A DNA stretch of 64,000 bases, from positions 62,001 through 126,000 of the forward strand of contig NZ_BLAJ01000003.1 of NCBI RefSeq assembly GCF_009176305.1. Reading direction: 5' to 3'. A program made the translations under genes and the position numbers. Below the pieces are notes generated by a model, which had not been told where the DNA came from, did not search any database, and saw only the letters and a list, made by a program, of their open reading frames with translations. The stretch comes from Martinezella dioscoreae (GTDB lineage: Bacteria; Pseudomonadota; Alphaproteobacteria; Rhizobiales; Rhizobiaceae). Below, piece after piece: positions 8,890-17,521 of the stretch (position 1 is the stretch's first letter; each line of letters begins with the position of its first letter).

Positions 8890-9963
8890 ATGAGCCAGTC
8901 TGGAAAAAACGGTCTGACCTATAGCGACGCGGGCGTCGATATCGATGCCGGCAACCTGCTGGTCGAAAAGATCAAGCCTGCCGTCCGTTCGACGCGCCGG
9001 CCGGGTGCCGATGGTGAAATCGGCGGCTTCGGCGGCCTGTTCGATCTCAAGGCCGCCGGCTTTATCGATCCGGTGCTGGTGGCTGCCAATGACGGCGTCG
9101 GAACCAAGCTGAAAATCGCGATCGATGCCAACTATCACGACACTGTCGGCATCGATCTCGTTGCCATGTGCGTGAACGATCTGGTCGTCCAGGGCGCTGA
9201 GCCGCTCTTTTTCCTAGATTACTTTGCCACCGGCAAGCTCGACCCGGATCAAGGTGCGGCGATCGTGGGCGGCATCGCGGCCGGCTGCCGTGATGCAGGC
9301 TGTGCGCTGATCGGCGGCGAGACCGCGGAAATGCCAGGCATGTATTCCCATGGCGATTACGATCTGGCGGGCTTTGCCGTCGGTGCGGCCGAGCGCGGCC
9401 AGCTGCTGCCCTCGGGCGACATTGCCGAAGGCGACATCATTCTCGGCCTCGCTTCGTCAGGCGTTCATTCCAACGGCTTCTCGCTGGTGCGCAAGATCGT
9501 CGAGCTTTCCGGTCTTGGCTGGGATGCACCGGCTCCCTTCGCCGAAGGCAAGGCGCTGGGCGAAGCGCTGCTGACACCGACGCGCATCTATGTGAAGCCG
9601 CTGCTCAACGCCATCCGCGAAACCCACGCCCTGAAGGCACTTGCACACATCACCGGCGGCGGCTTTCCGGAGAATATTCCGCGCGTACTGCCGAAGCATC
9701 TGGCTGCTGAAATCGATCTTGCCGCGGTGAAGGTGCCGCCGGTCTTCTCCTGGCTTGCCAAGACGGGCGGCGTCGAAGCGAAGGAAATGCTGCGCACCTT
9801 CAACTGCGGCATCGGCATGATCGTGGTCGTTGCTGCCGAGAACGTTGAGCCCGTGAAGGCCGTGCTTGAGGCAGAAGGCGAAGCCGTCGTTACGCTCGGC
9901 CGCATGGTCGCTCGCGAAGAAGGCGCTCCCGGCACCGTCTACAAGGGCACGCTCGCTCTATGA
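8890..9963 (+). CDS. purM: Phosphoribosylformylglycinamidine cyclo-ligase (AIR synthetase)
   Basis: A 357-residue cytosolic enzyme that closes the imidazole ring of formylglycinamidine ribonucleotide with ATP, giving AIR, the fifth step of purine synthesis. Visible family motifs are [13 protein letters not shown] in the ATP-binding domain, [21 protein letters not shown], and LITPTR-like [12 protein letters not shown]. The start ATG at 8890 follows GGAGGCGGAAGC; the frame is open further upstream but not conserved. The stop overlaps the purN start by four bases (ATGA), so the two purine genes are translationally coupled. A TTGCAT/ATGCAA inverted repeat lies at 8809-8833 in the gap upstream. 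Confidence 0.97.
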   Translation: MSQSGKNGLTYSDAGVDIDAGNLLVEKIKPAVRSTRRPGADGEIGGFGGLFDLKAAGFIDPVLVAANDGVGTKLKIAIDANYHDTVGIDLVAMCVNDLVVQGAEPLFFLDYFATGKLDPDQGAAIVGGIAAGCRDAGCALIGGETAEMPGMYSHGDYDLAGFAVGAAERGQLLPSGDIAEGDIILGLASSGVHSNGFSLVRKIVELSGLGWDAPAPFAEGKALGEALLTPTRIYVKPLLNAIRETHALKALAHITGGGFPENIPRVLPKHLAAEIDLAAVKVPPVFSWLAKTGGVEAKEMLRTFNCGIGMIVVVAAENVEPVKAVLEAEGEAVVTLGRMVAREEGAPGTVYKGTLAL

Positions 9964-10631
9964 CCACGCCGCGCAAACGCGTCGTCGTCTTCATCTCGGG
10001 CGGCGGCTCCAACATGCTGGCTCTTCTGAAGGCCACGAAGGCAGCGGACTACCCGGCAGAGATCGTCGGTGTCATCTCCGACAAGGCGGATGCCGGTGGT
10101 CTCGCGAAGGCTGCGGCGGAAGGCATTGCGACCTTCGCTTTCGTCCGCAAGGAATTTCCCAGCAAGGAAGCCCATGAAGAGGCGATCCTTTCGCAGCTGG
10201 AAGCCCTCTCGCCCGATATCATCTGCCTTGCCGGCTATATGCGGCTGCTCTCCGGCCGCTTCATCCAGGCCTACAAGGGCCGGATCATCAACATCCATCC
10301 CTCTCTGCTGCCGCTTTTCCCAGGCCTGCATACGCATCAGCGCGCCATTGACGCGGGCATGCGCATTGCCGGCTGCACCGTGCATTTCGTCACCGAAGGC
10401 ATGGACGAAGGTCCTGTCGTCGGCCAGGCTGCCGTGCCCGTCTTAACCGACGATACCGCCGGCAGCCTTGCCGCCCGCGTGCTCACGGTCGAGCATCAGC
10501 TCTATCCGCAATCGCTGCGGCTGCTGGCGGAAGGCAAGGTCAGGATGGAAGATGGCAAGGCCGTGAGCTTTGGCAAGGCGACTGCTGTCGATGAGCGGCA
10601 GATTTTGTCACTGCTTGGAGACGCGGAATAA
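9960..10631 (+). CDS. purN: Phosphoribosylglycinamide formyltransferase (GART)
   Basis: A 223-residue enzyme that transfers the formyl group of 10-formyltetrahydrofolate to GAR, the third step of purine synthesis. The N-terminal [13 protein letters not shown] is the phosphate-binding loop. The catalytic Asn and His are in [18 protein letters not shown] and the catalytic Asp in [15 protein letters not shown]. It overlaps purM by four bases. A pair of RIME-like repeats follows the stop. Confidence 0.96.
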   Translation: MTTPRKRVVVFISGGGSNMLALLKATKAADYPAEIVGVISDKADAGGLAKAAAEGIATFAFVRKEFPSKEAHEEAILSQLEALSPDIICLAGYMRLLSGRFIQAYKGRIINIHPSLLPLFPGLHTHQRAIDAGMRIAGCTVHFVTEGMDEGPVVGQAAVPVLTDDTAGSLAARVLTVEHQLYPQSLRLLAEGKVRMEDGKAVSFGKATAVDERQILSLLGDAE

Positions 10632-10655
10632 TTACGCAACTCTGGCTTCGAACAG

Positions 10656-10877
10656 CCCCTCATCCGCCCTTCGGGCACCTTCTCCCCAAGGGGAGAAGGT
10701 GGAAGTGCTTCGGATGCTGCCTTTTCAATAACGAAGCTAATCTCGTCCGGGACTGTGTAACTCCATTAGAAGGTGGAAACGTCACCCTCTTAGCGAGATA
10801 CTTTTGTCGAGCTGGTGCGTCTAGCAAAAACCCCTTCTCCCCTCGGAGAGAAGGTGCCCAAAGGGCGGATGAGGGGG
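10656..10877. repeat. Pair of inverted RIME-like repeats
   Basis: Two inverted copies of a short repeat flank about 130 bases of non-coding DNA. The first (10656-10700) reads CCCCTCATCCG..CGGGCACCTTCTCCCC and ends in a palindrome of 11-bp arms (ACCTTCTCCCC / GGGGAGAAGGT, 10677-10700). The second (10831-10877) is the reverse arrangement. Cores of the same kind recur at 25989-26036 and 26077-26121. They resemble the Rhizobium intergenic mosaic elements as I remember them. The middle holds GGGACTGTGTAACTC, which looks like an insertion-sequence end but is not supported by anything else. No gene is seen in the gap. Confidence 0.75.
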
Positions 10878-10893
10878 ATGCCAGATGCCTCCC

Positions 10894-12063
10894 TCAAGCC
10901 GCCATTGCCATCAGCGGATGCAGCGTGCCGTCGCTATAGACGATGCGGCCGCCGCGGAAGGTGGCGCGGATGCGGTGAACCGAGCCGGGCTCGACGGCGA
11001 CCAGATCGGCAAGCTGGCCGACAGCGATTTCGCCGCGATCCGTCAGGCCGGCGGAACGGGCGGCGTTGGCGGTTGCCGTCGCAACGGCCGCCGGCAGACC
11101 GCCAGCGACAACATCAGCAATCTTGAAAATAGCCGGCACGAAGGCGGCCGGGTGATAATCGGCCGCGATGATGCCGAGTAGACCGGATCGCGCCGCATCC
11201 AGCGCGCTGAGATTGCCGGACATGGACTGGCCGCGCAGCGCGTTTGGTGCGCCCATTAGTGTCCAGAGACCGCGGCGGCAGGCTTCCTCCGCCGCCGGTC
11301 CGGTCACCGGAAATTCGCTGATCGTCACGCCGAGATCGTGCATCGCCGCCACCTTCTCGGGGCTGTCGTCATCATGCGAGGCGAGCGACAGCTTGTGCTT
11401 CAGCGCAAGGTCGACCACTTCATGGAGCTTGCGCTCGATCTCAGGATCCTCGCGCTGCGCAATGCGCTTTGCCACGACCTCCTCGGCCGCCTCACGCGAC
11501 ATGGACCGGCGCTCGGACATGCTGCGGATGTAGCTTTCGATGTCGTTGTACTGCCCCTGCCCCGGTGTATGGTCGGTGAGCGAAACCATATCGACGGAGC
11601 CCTCTTCCAGGAGCCGCTCCAGGGTCGGAGCCGCGCCGAGATTGGTGATTTCGTAGCGTGCGTGGACACGATGGTCGATCAGAAGCTCGTCCCGCAGGCT
11701 GCCGATGCCACGGATCACTGCCGAAGTGGTTTCGAGCGAACGGACGTGGCCGTAGACGCTTTCGGTCGCAAAGGAGAGCGCCGCGAAAGCGGTGGTGACG
11801 CCAGCGGCCGCCAGCTTCTTGTCCAGCTCGTGAATGCCGAAATCGATCGGCATCATCGCATTTGGCCGCGGCGCGATTTCGCGCTCCACCATGTCGCAAT
11901 GCAGATCGACGAAGCCTGGCATCAGCAAGCGGCCGCCGCCATCAAACGTCGGCTGCTCCACCGGCTCCGAGCGGATTTCGGCAATCACGCCGTCTTCGAT
12001 GCGCACGGCGCCTCTCTCGACGACTTCATTGGGAAGAACGAGCGTGAAATTGCTGAGCCACAT
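10894..12063 (-). CDS. phnM: PhnM-like amidohydrolase (orphan)
   Basis: A 389-residue amidohydrolase-superfamily protein. In the C-P lyase pathway PhnM hydrolyses alpha-D-ribose 1-methylphosphonate 5-triphosphate to the 5-phosphate plus pyrophosphate. Metal motifs seen are DLHCDMVE (H-x-D type, about residue 53), a central SLTDHTPGQGQY and SLASHDDDSPE, and a late IIAADYHPAAFVPA. The start at 12063 follows AGGAGA seven bases upstream. No phnG-L genes are near, so this copy is outside the usual cluster and may act on another triphosphate or carbonyl-amide substrate. A perfect 22-bp palindrome lies 41-62 bases upstream of the start. The Nudix gene ends 147 bases before it. Confidence 0.8.
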   Translation of the reverse strand: MWLSNFTLVLPNEVVERGAVRIEDGVIAEIRSEPVEQPTFDGGGRLLMPGFVDLHCDMVEREIAPRPNAMMPIDFGIHELDKKLAAAGVTTAFAALSFATESVYGHVRSLETTSAVIRGIGSLRDELLIDHRVHARYEITNLGAAPTLERLLEEGSVDMVSLTDHTPGQGQYNDIESYIRSMSERRSMSREAAEEVVAKRIAQREDPEIERKLHEVVDLALKHKLSLASHDDDSPEKVAAMHDLGVTISEFPVTGPAAEEACRRGLWTLMGAPNALRGQSMSGNLSALDAARSGLLGIIAADYHPAAFVPAIFKIADVVAGGLPAAVATATANAARSAGLTDRGEIAVGQLADLVAVEPGSVHRIRATFRGGRIVYSDGTLHPLMAMAA

Positions 12064-12103
12064 CGGCTTTCTCCTGAAACAGCGTCCATGATCGAAGGAG
12101 GCT

Positions 12104-12125
12104 CGGAAACATTCGAATGTTTCCG
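12104..12125. promoter_or_regulatory. Perfect 22-bp palindrome upstream of phnM-like gene
   Basis: CGGAAACATTC (12104-12114) is followed directly by its exact reverse complement GAATGTTTCCG (12115-12125), with no spacer. It lies in the gap between the Nudix gene and the phnM-like gene, 41-62 bases before the phnM start, where an operator overlapping or following a promoter would sit. A zero-spacer 11+11 palindrome is typical of a dimeric regulator; which one is unknown, and no regulator gene is adjacent. Confidence 0.6.
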
Positions 12126-12210
12126 GCCAGCACGCCCCGGTAAGCTCGATTCGTGACATTGTGATGAATGGCGAGCAGAGTTTTTACAAAGCTCCCGCTC
12201 ACCCGTTAGT

Positions 12211-12804
12211 CTATCTCAAGCTGGCGACATTCAAAGCCGCCCATTGCAGTAGCATGATCGTCTTGGCGTCATAGATATCGCCCTTCTCGATCATCGCCAT
12301 TGCATCGGACAGGCGAACTTCCAGCCCCTCGATATCCTCATGCTCCTCCGCAAGGCCGCCACCATCGGCTACACGGTCGGACGTATCGATCACCGCGGCG
12401 AAGAAATGGATAACCTCGGTCGAGGAACCGGGCGACGTCATCGATTTGAAGAGGAAGCGGACGTCGCGCACGCGAAAGCCGGTCTCTTCCATGGCTTCGC
12501 GGCGGATCGCGGCCTCCGGATCGTCACCATCGAGCAGGCCGGCGGGCACCTCGATCATCCGGTCGGGAAGACCGACAAGATGGGACGGAAGACGGTATTG
12601 CCGGACGAGTATCACCGTTTCGCGCTTTGGATCATAAAGCAGGATGCAGGCCGCCGGCGTGCGGTGATAGACCTCGCGCTTCAGGCGATGCTTTTCGCCC
12701 TGCGAATCCGTGTAGTCGACCTCAAATGTGCTCAGCCGCGTCCATTGATCCGCCAGCGTCCTTTCGCTGACGATTTCGGCTTTCGCCTTTTCGAATTCAC
12801 TCAT
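12211..12804 (-). CDS. Nudix hydrolase, NudK (GDP-mannose pyrophosphatase)-like
   Basis: A 197-residue Nudix protein. The box reads AGLLDGDDPEAAIRREAMEE plus TGF, with one residue fewer than the classical GX5EX7REUXEEXGU spacing, the same shortening I recall in E. coli NudK. The following SPGSSTEVIHFFAA and the end GDIYDAKTIMLLQW also match the NudK group, which splits GDP-mannose and related sugar nucleotides. ADP-ribose pyrophosphatase activity is an alternative. The start at 12804 follows AAGGATATGGC and overlaps the stop of the upstream oxidoreductase by four bases (ATGA), so the two are coupled. Confidence 0.85.
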   Translation of the reverse strand: MSEFEKAKAEIVSERTLADQWTRLSTFEVDYTDSQGEKHRLKREVYHRTPAACILLYDPKRETVILVRQYRLPSHLVGLPDRMIEVPAGLLDGDDPEAAIRREAMEETGFRVRDVRFLFKSMTSPGSSTEVIHFFAAVIDTSDRVADGGGLAEEHEDIEGLEVRLSDAMAMIEKGDIYDAKTIMLLQWAALNVASLR

Positions 12805-14924
12805 GCCATATCCTTGCGGAGCCATACCTTGTTGTCGTGGACAGCCGCGCCGCCATATGGCGCGACCGGATCGGCGCCGGTGAGCACATTGATGCCCTCA
12901 CCATCGACGTGAGCCTTGTTCGGCCAGAGGCCCTCGGCGATCAGCACGCCCGGCTTCACTTCCGCTGTCACGCGCGCATGCAGGCGGATATTGCCGCGTG
13001 TATTGCCGATGCGAACCAGCTCGCCATGAACAATATCAAGCCGTTCGGCATCGGCCGGGTTGACCATCACCTCGGGACGCCCTTCCTTCTGGCGCGACGT
13101 CTTCGTTTCCGCGAAACTGGAATTCAGGAAGTTGCGCGATGGCGAGGTCGCGAGCCGGAACGGATGCTCGGGATCGGCCACCTCGATCACATCGACCTGA
13201 TCCGGAAACTCCGGCAGCTCGACATGCGGCCCGAGCAATCCGACCGATGCTGGCGGACGGTTCGGCGCCGGCTGGTTGGTCCAATCGGGGCGAAAGCGGA
13301 ACTTGCCGTCGGGATGGGCAAAACCCTTGATAAAATGGGCCTCCTCGAAATCCGGCTGGCGATCGAACCATTTGTGTTCGAGGAAATAATCATAGTCCGG
13401 CAGACCGCTTCTGGACAGAACCCGGTCGATCATCTCGCGAGCGGAGAAGCCGAAGCCGGGGCAATCCGCAACGCCGAGGCGTTTGGCGAGCTCCTCGATT
13501 ACAAAGAGATTGCTGCGCACGGTTGGCGGCGGCTCGACAAGCTTCGGCCCGAGAAGGATGTGGTTCTGGCCACCGGCGCGATAGATGTCGTCATGCTCGA
13601 CGAACATGGTGGCGGGGATGACGATATCGGCCATGTCAGCCGTATCGGTCATGAACTGCTCGTGCACAGCGACGAAGAGATCGGAACGGGCGAAGCCGCG
13701 TTTCACCAGCCGCTGCTCTGGCGCGATATTCACCGGATTGGTGTTCTGGATCAGCATGGCGGTCACGGGACCGCGATGACGCAGCGCCACGGCATCACCG
13801 GTCAAGGCGCGGCCGATCTGCGACTGGTCGATCATGCGGATATCCATATCCTTCATGGCGCGGCCGGTCAGCTCGCTCGCATCCATGCGGAAGATATCGC
13901 TGTTCGAATGGAAGGCGCCGCCGCCCTCATATTGCCAAGAGCCGAGCACCGTCGCGATCGACGCTGCCGCGTGCATGGCGATCGCGCCATTGCGCTGACG
14001 GGTAAAGCCGTAGCCGAGCCGGAAATAGGTCTTCTTCGTCGTCCCCACGAGTTTGGCGAAGGCTTCGATCTCATCGACCGAGAGGCCGGTTATGGCCGCG
14101 GCCCATGCCGGGGTTTTCGATTTCAGGTGTTCTTCCAGGCCGGCGGGATCGTCGGCATATTTGGCCATGTAATCGCGGTCGGCATAGCCGTCACGGAAGG
14201 CGATGTGCATGACGGCGCAGGCAAGCGCCGCATCCGTGCCCGGCTTGACGATCAGAGCCATGTCGGCCTGCTTCATCGTCGGATTGTCATAGATATCGAC
14301 GACGACGATCTTGGCGCCGCGTTCCTTGCGGGATTTCACCGCATGGGTCATGACGTTGACTTGGGTGGCAACCGCATTGGTGCCCCAGATGACGACGCAA
14401 TCAGTACGGCCCATCTCGCGCGGATCGGGGCCACGCAACACGCCCGTCGCCATGGTGAAGCCGGTCCAGGCCGGATTGGTGCAGATCGATGAGAAGAAAC
14501 CGGAATAGCGCTTGGCATGGCGCAGCCGCTCGATGGAATCGCGCTGCACCCAGCCCATCGTACCGGCATAGAAATAGGGCCAGATCGCCTCGCTGCCGTC
14601 CTTCGCTTCAGCCTTGATGAAGGCTTCGGCGATTTCGTCCAGCGCATCGTCCCAGGAGAGCTCCTGCCAGCGCCCCTCACCCTTGGCGCCGGCACGGCGG
14701 AGCGGTTTCATCAGACGATCGGGGTGATAAAGCCGTTCGGCATAGCGGGCGACCTTGGCGCAGATGACGCCGGCGGTATAGGAATGATCGTTGGCGCCGC
14801 GAACCCGGCCGATTCTGCCGTCTTCAGTCAGATCGACCTCCAGCGCGCAGGTGGAGGGACAGTCATGCGGACAGGCTGTGTGCCCGATGCGCGATTTGGC
14901 TTGGATAGGGGTCGCAATGTTCAT
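12801..14924 (-). CDS. Molybdopterin-dependent oxidoreductase with 4Fe-4S motif
   Basis: A 707-residue member of the DMSO-reductase/formate dehydrogenase superfamily. The N-terminus carries CPHDCPSTC followed by a fourth Cys in GVICAK, the ligands of a 4Fe-4S cluster. Later segments such as VVIWGTNAVATQVN, LIQNTNPVNIAPEQ and the C-terminal molybdopterin-dinucleotide-binding end (LVRIGNTRGNIRLHARV) cover all domains. There is no Tat signal, so it is probably cytoplasmic. Substrate unknown: I see no adjacent electron-transfer subunit, and a Cys/Ser ligand for Mo cannot be assigned by eye. The start is chosen at ATG 14924 without a clear ribosome site; a TTG at 14984 is in frame. It is divergent from rlmJ and coupled to the Nudix gene. 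Confidence 0.85.
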   Translation of the reverse strand: MNIATPIQAKSRIGHTACPHDCPSTCALEVDLTEDGRIGRVRGANDHSYTAGVICAKVARYAERLYHPDRLMKPLRRAGAKGEGRWQELSWDDALDEIAEAFIKAEAKDGSEAIWPYFYAGTMGWVQRDSIERLRHAKRYSGFFSSICTNPAWTGFTMATGVLRGPDPREMGRTDCVVIWGTNAVATQVNVMTHAVKSRKERGAKIVVVDIYDNPTMKQADMALIVKPGTDAALACAVMHIAFRDGYADRDYMAKYADDPAGLEEHLKSKTPAWAAAITGLSVDEIEAFAKLVGTTKKTYFRLGYGFTRQRNGAIAMHAAASIATVLGSWQYEGGGAFHSNSDIFRMDASELTGRAMKDMDIRMIDQSQIGRALTGDAVALRHRGPVTAMLIQNTNPVNIAPEQRLVKRGFARSDLFVAVHEQFMTDTADMADIVIPATMFVEHDDIYRAGGQNHILLGPKLVEPPPTVRSNLFVIEELAKRLGVADCPGFGFSAREMIDRVLSRSGLPDYDYFLEHKWFDRQPDFEEAHFIKGFAHPDGKFRFRPDWTNQPAPNRPPASVGLLGPHVELPEFPDQVDVIEVADPEHPFRLATSPSRNFLNSSFAETKTSRQKEGRPEVMVNPADAERLDIVHGELVRIGNTRGNIRLHARVTAEVKPGVLIAEGLWPNKAHVDGEGINVLTGADPVAPYGGAAVHDNKVWLRKDMA

Positions 14925-15005
14925 GAGGTTTGTATATTTCAAGCGGAGACCGGCCACTAGAGACAATCCGGCCCATCTCAACAATTCATGCGGACTTCAC
15001 CGACA

Positions 15006-15857
15006 ATGAACTATCGGCACATCTACCACGCGGGCAATTTTGCCGATGTCTTGAAACACGCAATCCTCGCCCGCCTCGTCCGCTACATGCAGAACAAGGA
15101 CAAGGCCTTTCGCGTTCTCGATACCCATGCCGGCATCGGGCTTTACGATCTCTCCTCCGAAGAAGCGCAGAAGACCGGCGAATGGCGAGATGGTATCGGC
15201 AAGGTGCTGGAGGCGGAATTGGTGCCGCAAGTGGCGGACCTGCTGGAGCCCTATCTTGCCACCATCCGCGAGCTGAACCCCGAGGGCGGCGTCAGGCTCT
15301 ATCCCGGCTCGCCGAAGCTTGCCCGCATGCTGTTTCGCCCGCAAGACCGGCTTTCGGCGATGGAACTGCATCCGGATGATTTCCAGCGGCTACACCGCCT
15401 CTTCGAAGGCGATCACCATGCCCGCGTTACCGAGCTGGACGGCTGGCTGGCGCTCGGCGCTCATCTGCCGCCAAAGGAGAAGCGCGGCATCGTGCTCGTC
15501 GACCCGCCTTTCGAAGAGGAAGGCGAATATGAGCGGCTGATCGAAGGCTTGGCCAAAGCCTGGCGCCGCTTTCCCGGCGGCACCTATTGCCTTTGGTATC
15601 CGATCAAGAAGGATGCGCCGATCAAGCCGTTTCACGAGGCACTGCAGGCGCTCGAAATTCCGAAGATGCTCTGCGCGGAGTTGATCGTCAAAAGCGATCG
15701 CAGTTTCACCGGGCTCACAGGCTCCGGTCTCATCATCGTCAATCCGCCTTTCACGCTGAAGGACGAGTTGCATGCGCTGCTGCCGGCCCTGAAGGATATT
15801 CTGGCGCAGGACCGCTTCGCCTCGCAGCGGGCCTTCTGGCTGCGTGGCGAACATTGA
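15006..15857 (+). CDS. rlmJ: 23S rRNA (adenine-2030-N6)-methyltransferase
   Basis: A 283-residue methyltransferase of the RlmJ (YhiR) family, which methylates A2030 of 23S rRNA. The N-terminus MNYRHIYHAGNFADVLKH is nearly diagnostic; LDTHAGIGLYDL is the SAM-binding motif and VLVDPPFEE the N6-adenine catalytic motif (DPPF in place of the commoner DPPY). The start at 15006 gives the family's N-terminus; an ATG at 14988 adds six residues. It is divergent from the molybdopterin oxidoreductase. Confidence 0.94.
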   Translation: MNYRHIYHAGNFADVLKHAILARLVRYMQNKDKAFRVLDTHAGIGLYDLSSEEAQKTGEWRDGIGKVLEAELVPQVADLLEPYLATIRELNPEGGVRLYPGSPKLARMLFRPQDRLSAMELHPDDFQRLHRLFEGDHHARVTELDGWLALGAHLPPKEKRGIVLVDPPFEEEGEYERLIEGLAKAWRRFPGGTYCLWYPIKKDAPIKPFHEALQALEIPKMLCAELIVKSDRSFTGLTGSGLIIVNPPFTLKDELHALLPALKDILAQDRFASQRAFWLRGEH

Positions 15858-15890
15858 GACTATTCACATCCATATCCCGCAGGTGATTTC

Positions 15891-16484
15891 ATGAGACTTC
15901 TTTGCTCGTCCACCTCCCCCTTTTCCAGCAAGGTGCGCATGGCGGCACGCCATCTCGGCATCAAGCTGGAAGAAATTCATGTCGACACAAATGCCGGGCC
16001 GACTCTGCTGATCGACAACAATCCGCTCGGCAAGATCCCGACATTGCTGACCGGCGACGGCGAGGCGATTTTCGACAGCCGCGCCATCATGCATTATTTC
16101 GATCGTCACGAGGGCGGGCTCTATCCATCGAAGAAGGGCAAGCGCACCGAAATCGAAGTTCTGGAGGCGCTGATCGACGGCACCAACGAGTGCCTGCTGT
16201 CGATCGTCTACGAGCGCCGCCTTCGCGAGCCCGAGAAGCAGCATCAGCCCTGGATCGACCGGCAGTGGACGAAGGTCAGCCGCGCCCTCACCCATCTCGA
16301 CGCCGAGCCGCCGAAGATCGGCAAGAAGCTGCATGCGGGTCATTTCGCGCTTGCCTCCCTTGTCGGCTATCTGCAGCTCCGCTTCGAAGGGCAGTGGGAA
16401 GCGGACCATGCGGGATTGATAGACTGGGCGCGCAAATTCGAGAAGCATTTCCCCGATTTTCCAGCGATGAAGCCGCAGGTCTAA
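15891..16484 (+). CDS. Glutathione S-transferase family protein
   Basis: A 197-residue cytosolic GST-fold protein. The N-terminal thioredoxin-like half begins MRLLCSSTSPFSSKVRMAAR with a Ser at the usual glutathione-activating position, then NPLGKIPTLLTGDGEAIFDS supplies the cis-Pro and the glutathione-gamma-glutamyl contact DS. The helical C-terminal domain follows from about residue 85. Substrate unknown. It lies 33 bases behind rlmJ in the same direction and is convergent with the LysR gene. Confidence 0.9.
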   Translation: MRLLCSSTSPFSSKVRMAARHLGIKLEEIHVDTNAGPTLLIDNNPLGKIPTLLTGDGEAIFDSRAIMHYFDRHEGGLYPSKKGKRTEIEVLEALIDGTNECLLSIVYERRLREPEKQHQPWIDRQWTKVSRALTHLDAEPPKIGKKLHAGHFALASLVGYLQLRFEGQWEADHAGLIDWARKFEKHFPDFPAMKPQV

Positions 16485-16495
16485 CGCTGTTCGGC

Positions 16496-17398
16496 TCAGC
16501 TCTGGCGAGCAGTCTCGGCCTTTACAAAATCGATAAAGGCGCGCAAAGCCGTCGGCAGCTGCCGGCGGCTCGGATAATAGAGGAAGAAGCCGGGATAATA
16601 GGGGCACCAGTCCTCCAGCACGCGGATCAGCCGGCCATCCCGCAAAGCCGGCAGCGCGTGATCCTCGAACAAGAAGGCTAGACCGGAACCATTGATAGCG
16701 GCATCCAGCATGATGTCGAGATCGCAAAGCGTCAGCGGCCCCTGCACATCGATCTCCAGCTCGATGCCTCCTCGCTCGAACTCCCAGCGATAATAGGTGC
16801 CGCTCGCAAAACGGTAGCGGATACAGGGGTGGTCCTTCAGATCATGAGGTGTGACCGGTTTAGGGAAACGCTGAAAATATTCCGGCGAGCCGACGATCGC
16901 CGTGCGCTGACGAGGGCCAATAGGAATAGCGATCATGTCGGCCGCGATGCTTTCTCCGAACCGTATGCCGGCATCGAAACCGGCGGAAACCGTGTCCACG
17001 AGCGCATCGTCCACGACGATTTCCATTTCGATGGCCGGATAAGCCCTCAAGAACCGTGACACGATTGGCAGCAGCACCATCCTGGCGGCGGGGCGCGGGG
17101 CGTTGATGCGCAGCTTGCCGTAGGGCTGGCCGCGGAATTTATCGAGATCTTCGAGAGCATCGTCGATATCGAGGAAAGCGGGGCGGATGCGATCGAACAG
17201 GCGCTCTCCGGCCTCCGTCAACCCGACACCGCGCGTGGTGCGATTAACCAGCCGCACATCCAACCTCTCCTCGATCGCGCGCAACGAATGGCTGAGCGCT
17301 GAAGGCGTCACGCCGAGCTCCACCGCCGCCTTGCGAAAACTGCGGTGTTGGGCAATCGCCAGGAAGATAGCCAGATCGGTCGAACGGATACGCCGCAT
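16496..17398 (-). CDS. LysR-type transcriptional regulator
   Basis: A 300-residue LysR protein with the winged-helix HTH in residues 1-60 (MRRIRSTDLAIFLAIAQHRS, then LGVTPSALSHSLRAIEERL) and a periplasmic-binding-like effector domain beyond about residue 90. The sequence resembles the AphB/GcvA-like group often placed divergently from oxidoreductase genes. It is divergent from an SDR gene with 123 bases between starts, and a perfect T-N11-A palindrome lies four bases upstream of its own start. It probably controls itself and the SDR gene. Confidence 0.93.
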   Translation of the reverse strand: MRRIRSTDLAIFLAIAQHRSFRKAAVELGVTPSALSHSLRAIEERLDVRLVNRTTRGVGLTEAGERLFDRIRPAFLDIDDALEDLDKFRGQPYGKLRINAPRPAARMVLLPIVSRFLRAYPAIEMEIVVDDALVDTVSAGFDAGIRFGESIAADMIAIPIGPRQRTAIVGSPEYFQRFPKPVTPHDLKDHPCIRYRFASGTYYRWEFERGGIELEIDVQGPLTLCDLDIMLDAAINGSGLAFLFEDHALPALRDGRLIRVLEDWCPYYPGFFLYYPSRRQLPTALRAFIDFVKAETARQS

Positions 17399-17401
17399 TG
17401 A

Positions 17402-17414
17402 TGAGAATTTCTCA
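17402..17414. promoter_or_regulatory. LysR box (T-N11-A palindrome)
   Basis: TGAGAA, one central T, then TTCTCA form a perfect 13-base palindrome of the T-N11-A kind bound by LysR proteins. It begins four bases before the ATG of the LysR gene and so would cover its ribosome site and early leader, consistent with autorepression. The divergent SDR gene starts 108 bases away. Confidence 0.6.
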
Positions 17415-17521
17415 GCACTTTATGGAAGAGAAAGTAGATTATCTCAACGATGCCATCAAGCTACCTTTCTCCTGCAAGCGAATTCCACCCCTGGAATTGC
17501 CAACCCACGAAGGAGAAAATC

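Noticed and set aside
10740..10765. GGGACTGTGTAACTC resembling the end of an IS256-type element
   Set aside because: No transposase fragment, no matching opposite end and no target duplication seen; kept only as a remark on the repeat core.
12837..14492. Long open frame antisense to the molybdopterin oxidoreductase
   Set aside because: It has no recognisable domain and biased composition expected from the reverse of a GC-rich gene; the minus-strand gene has clear cofactor motifs.
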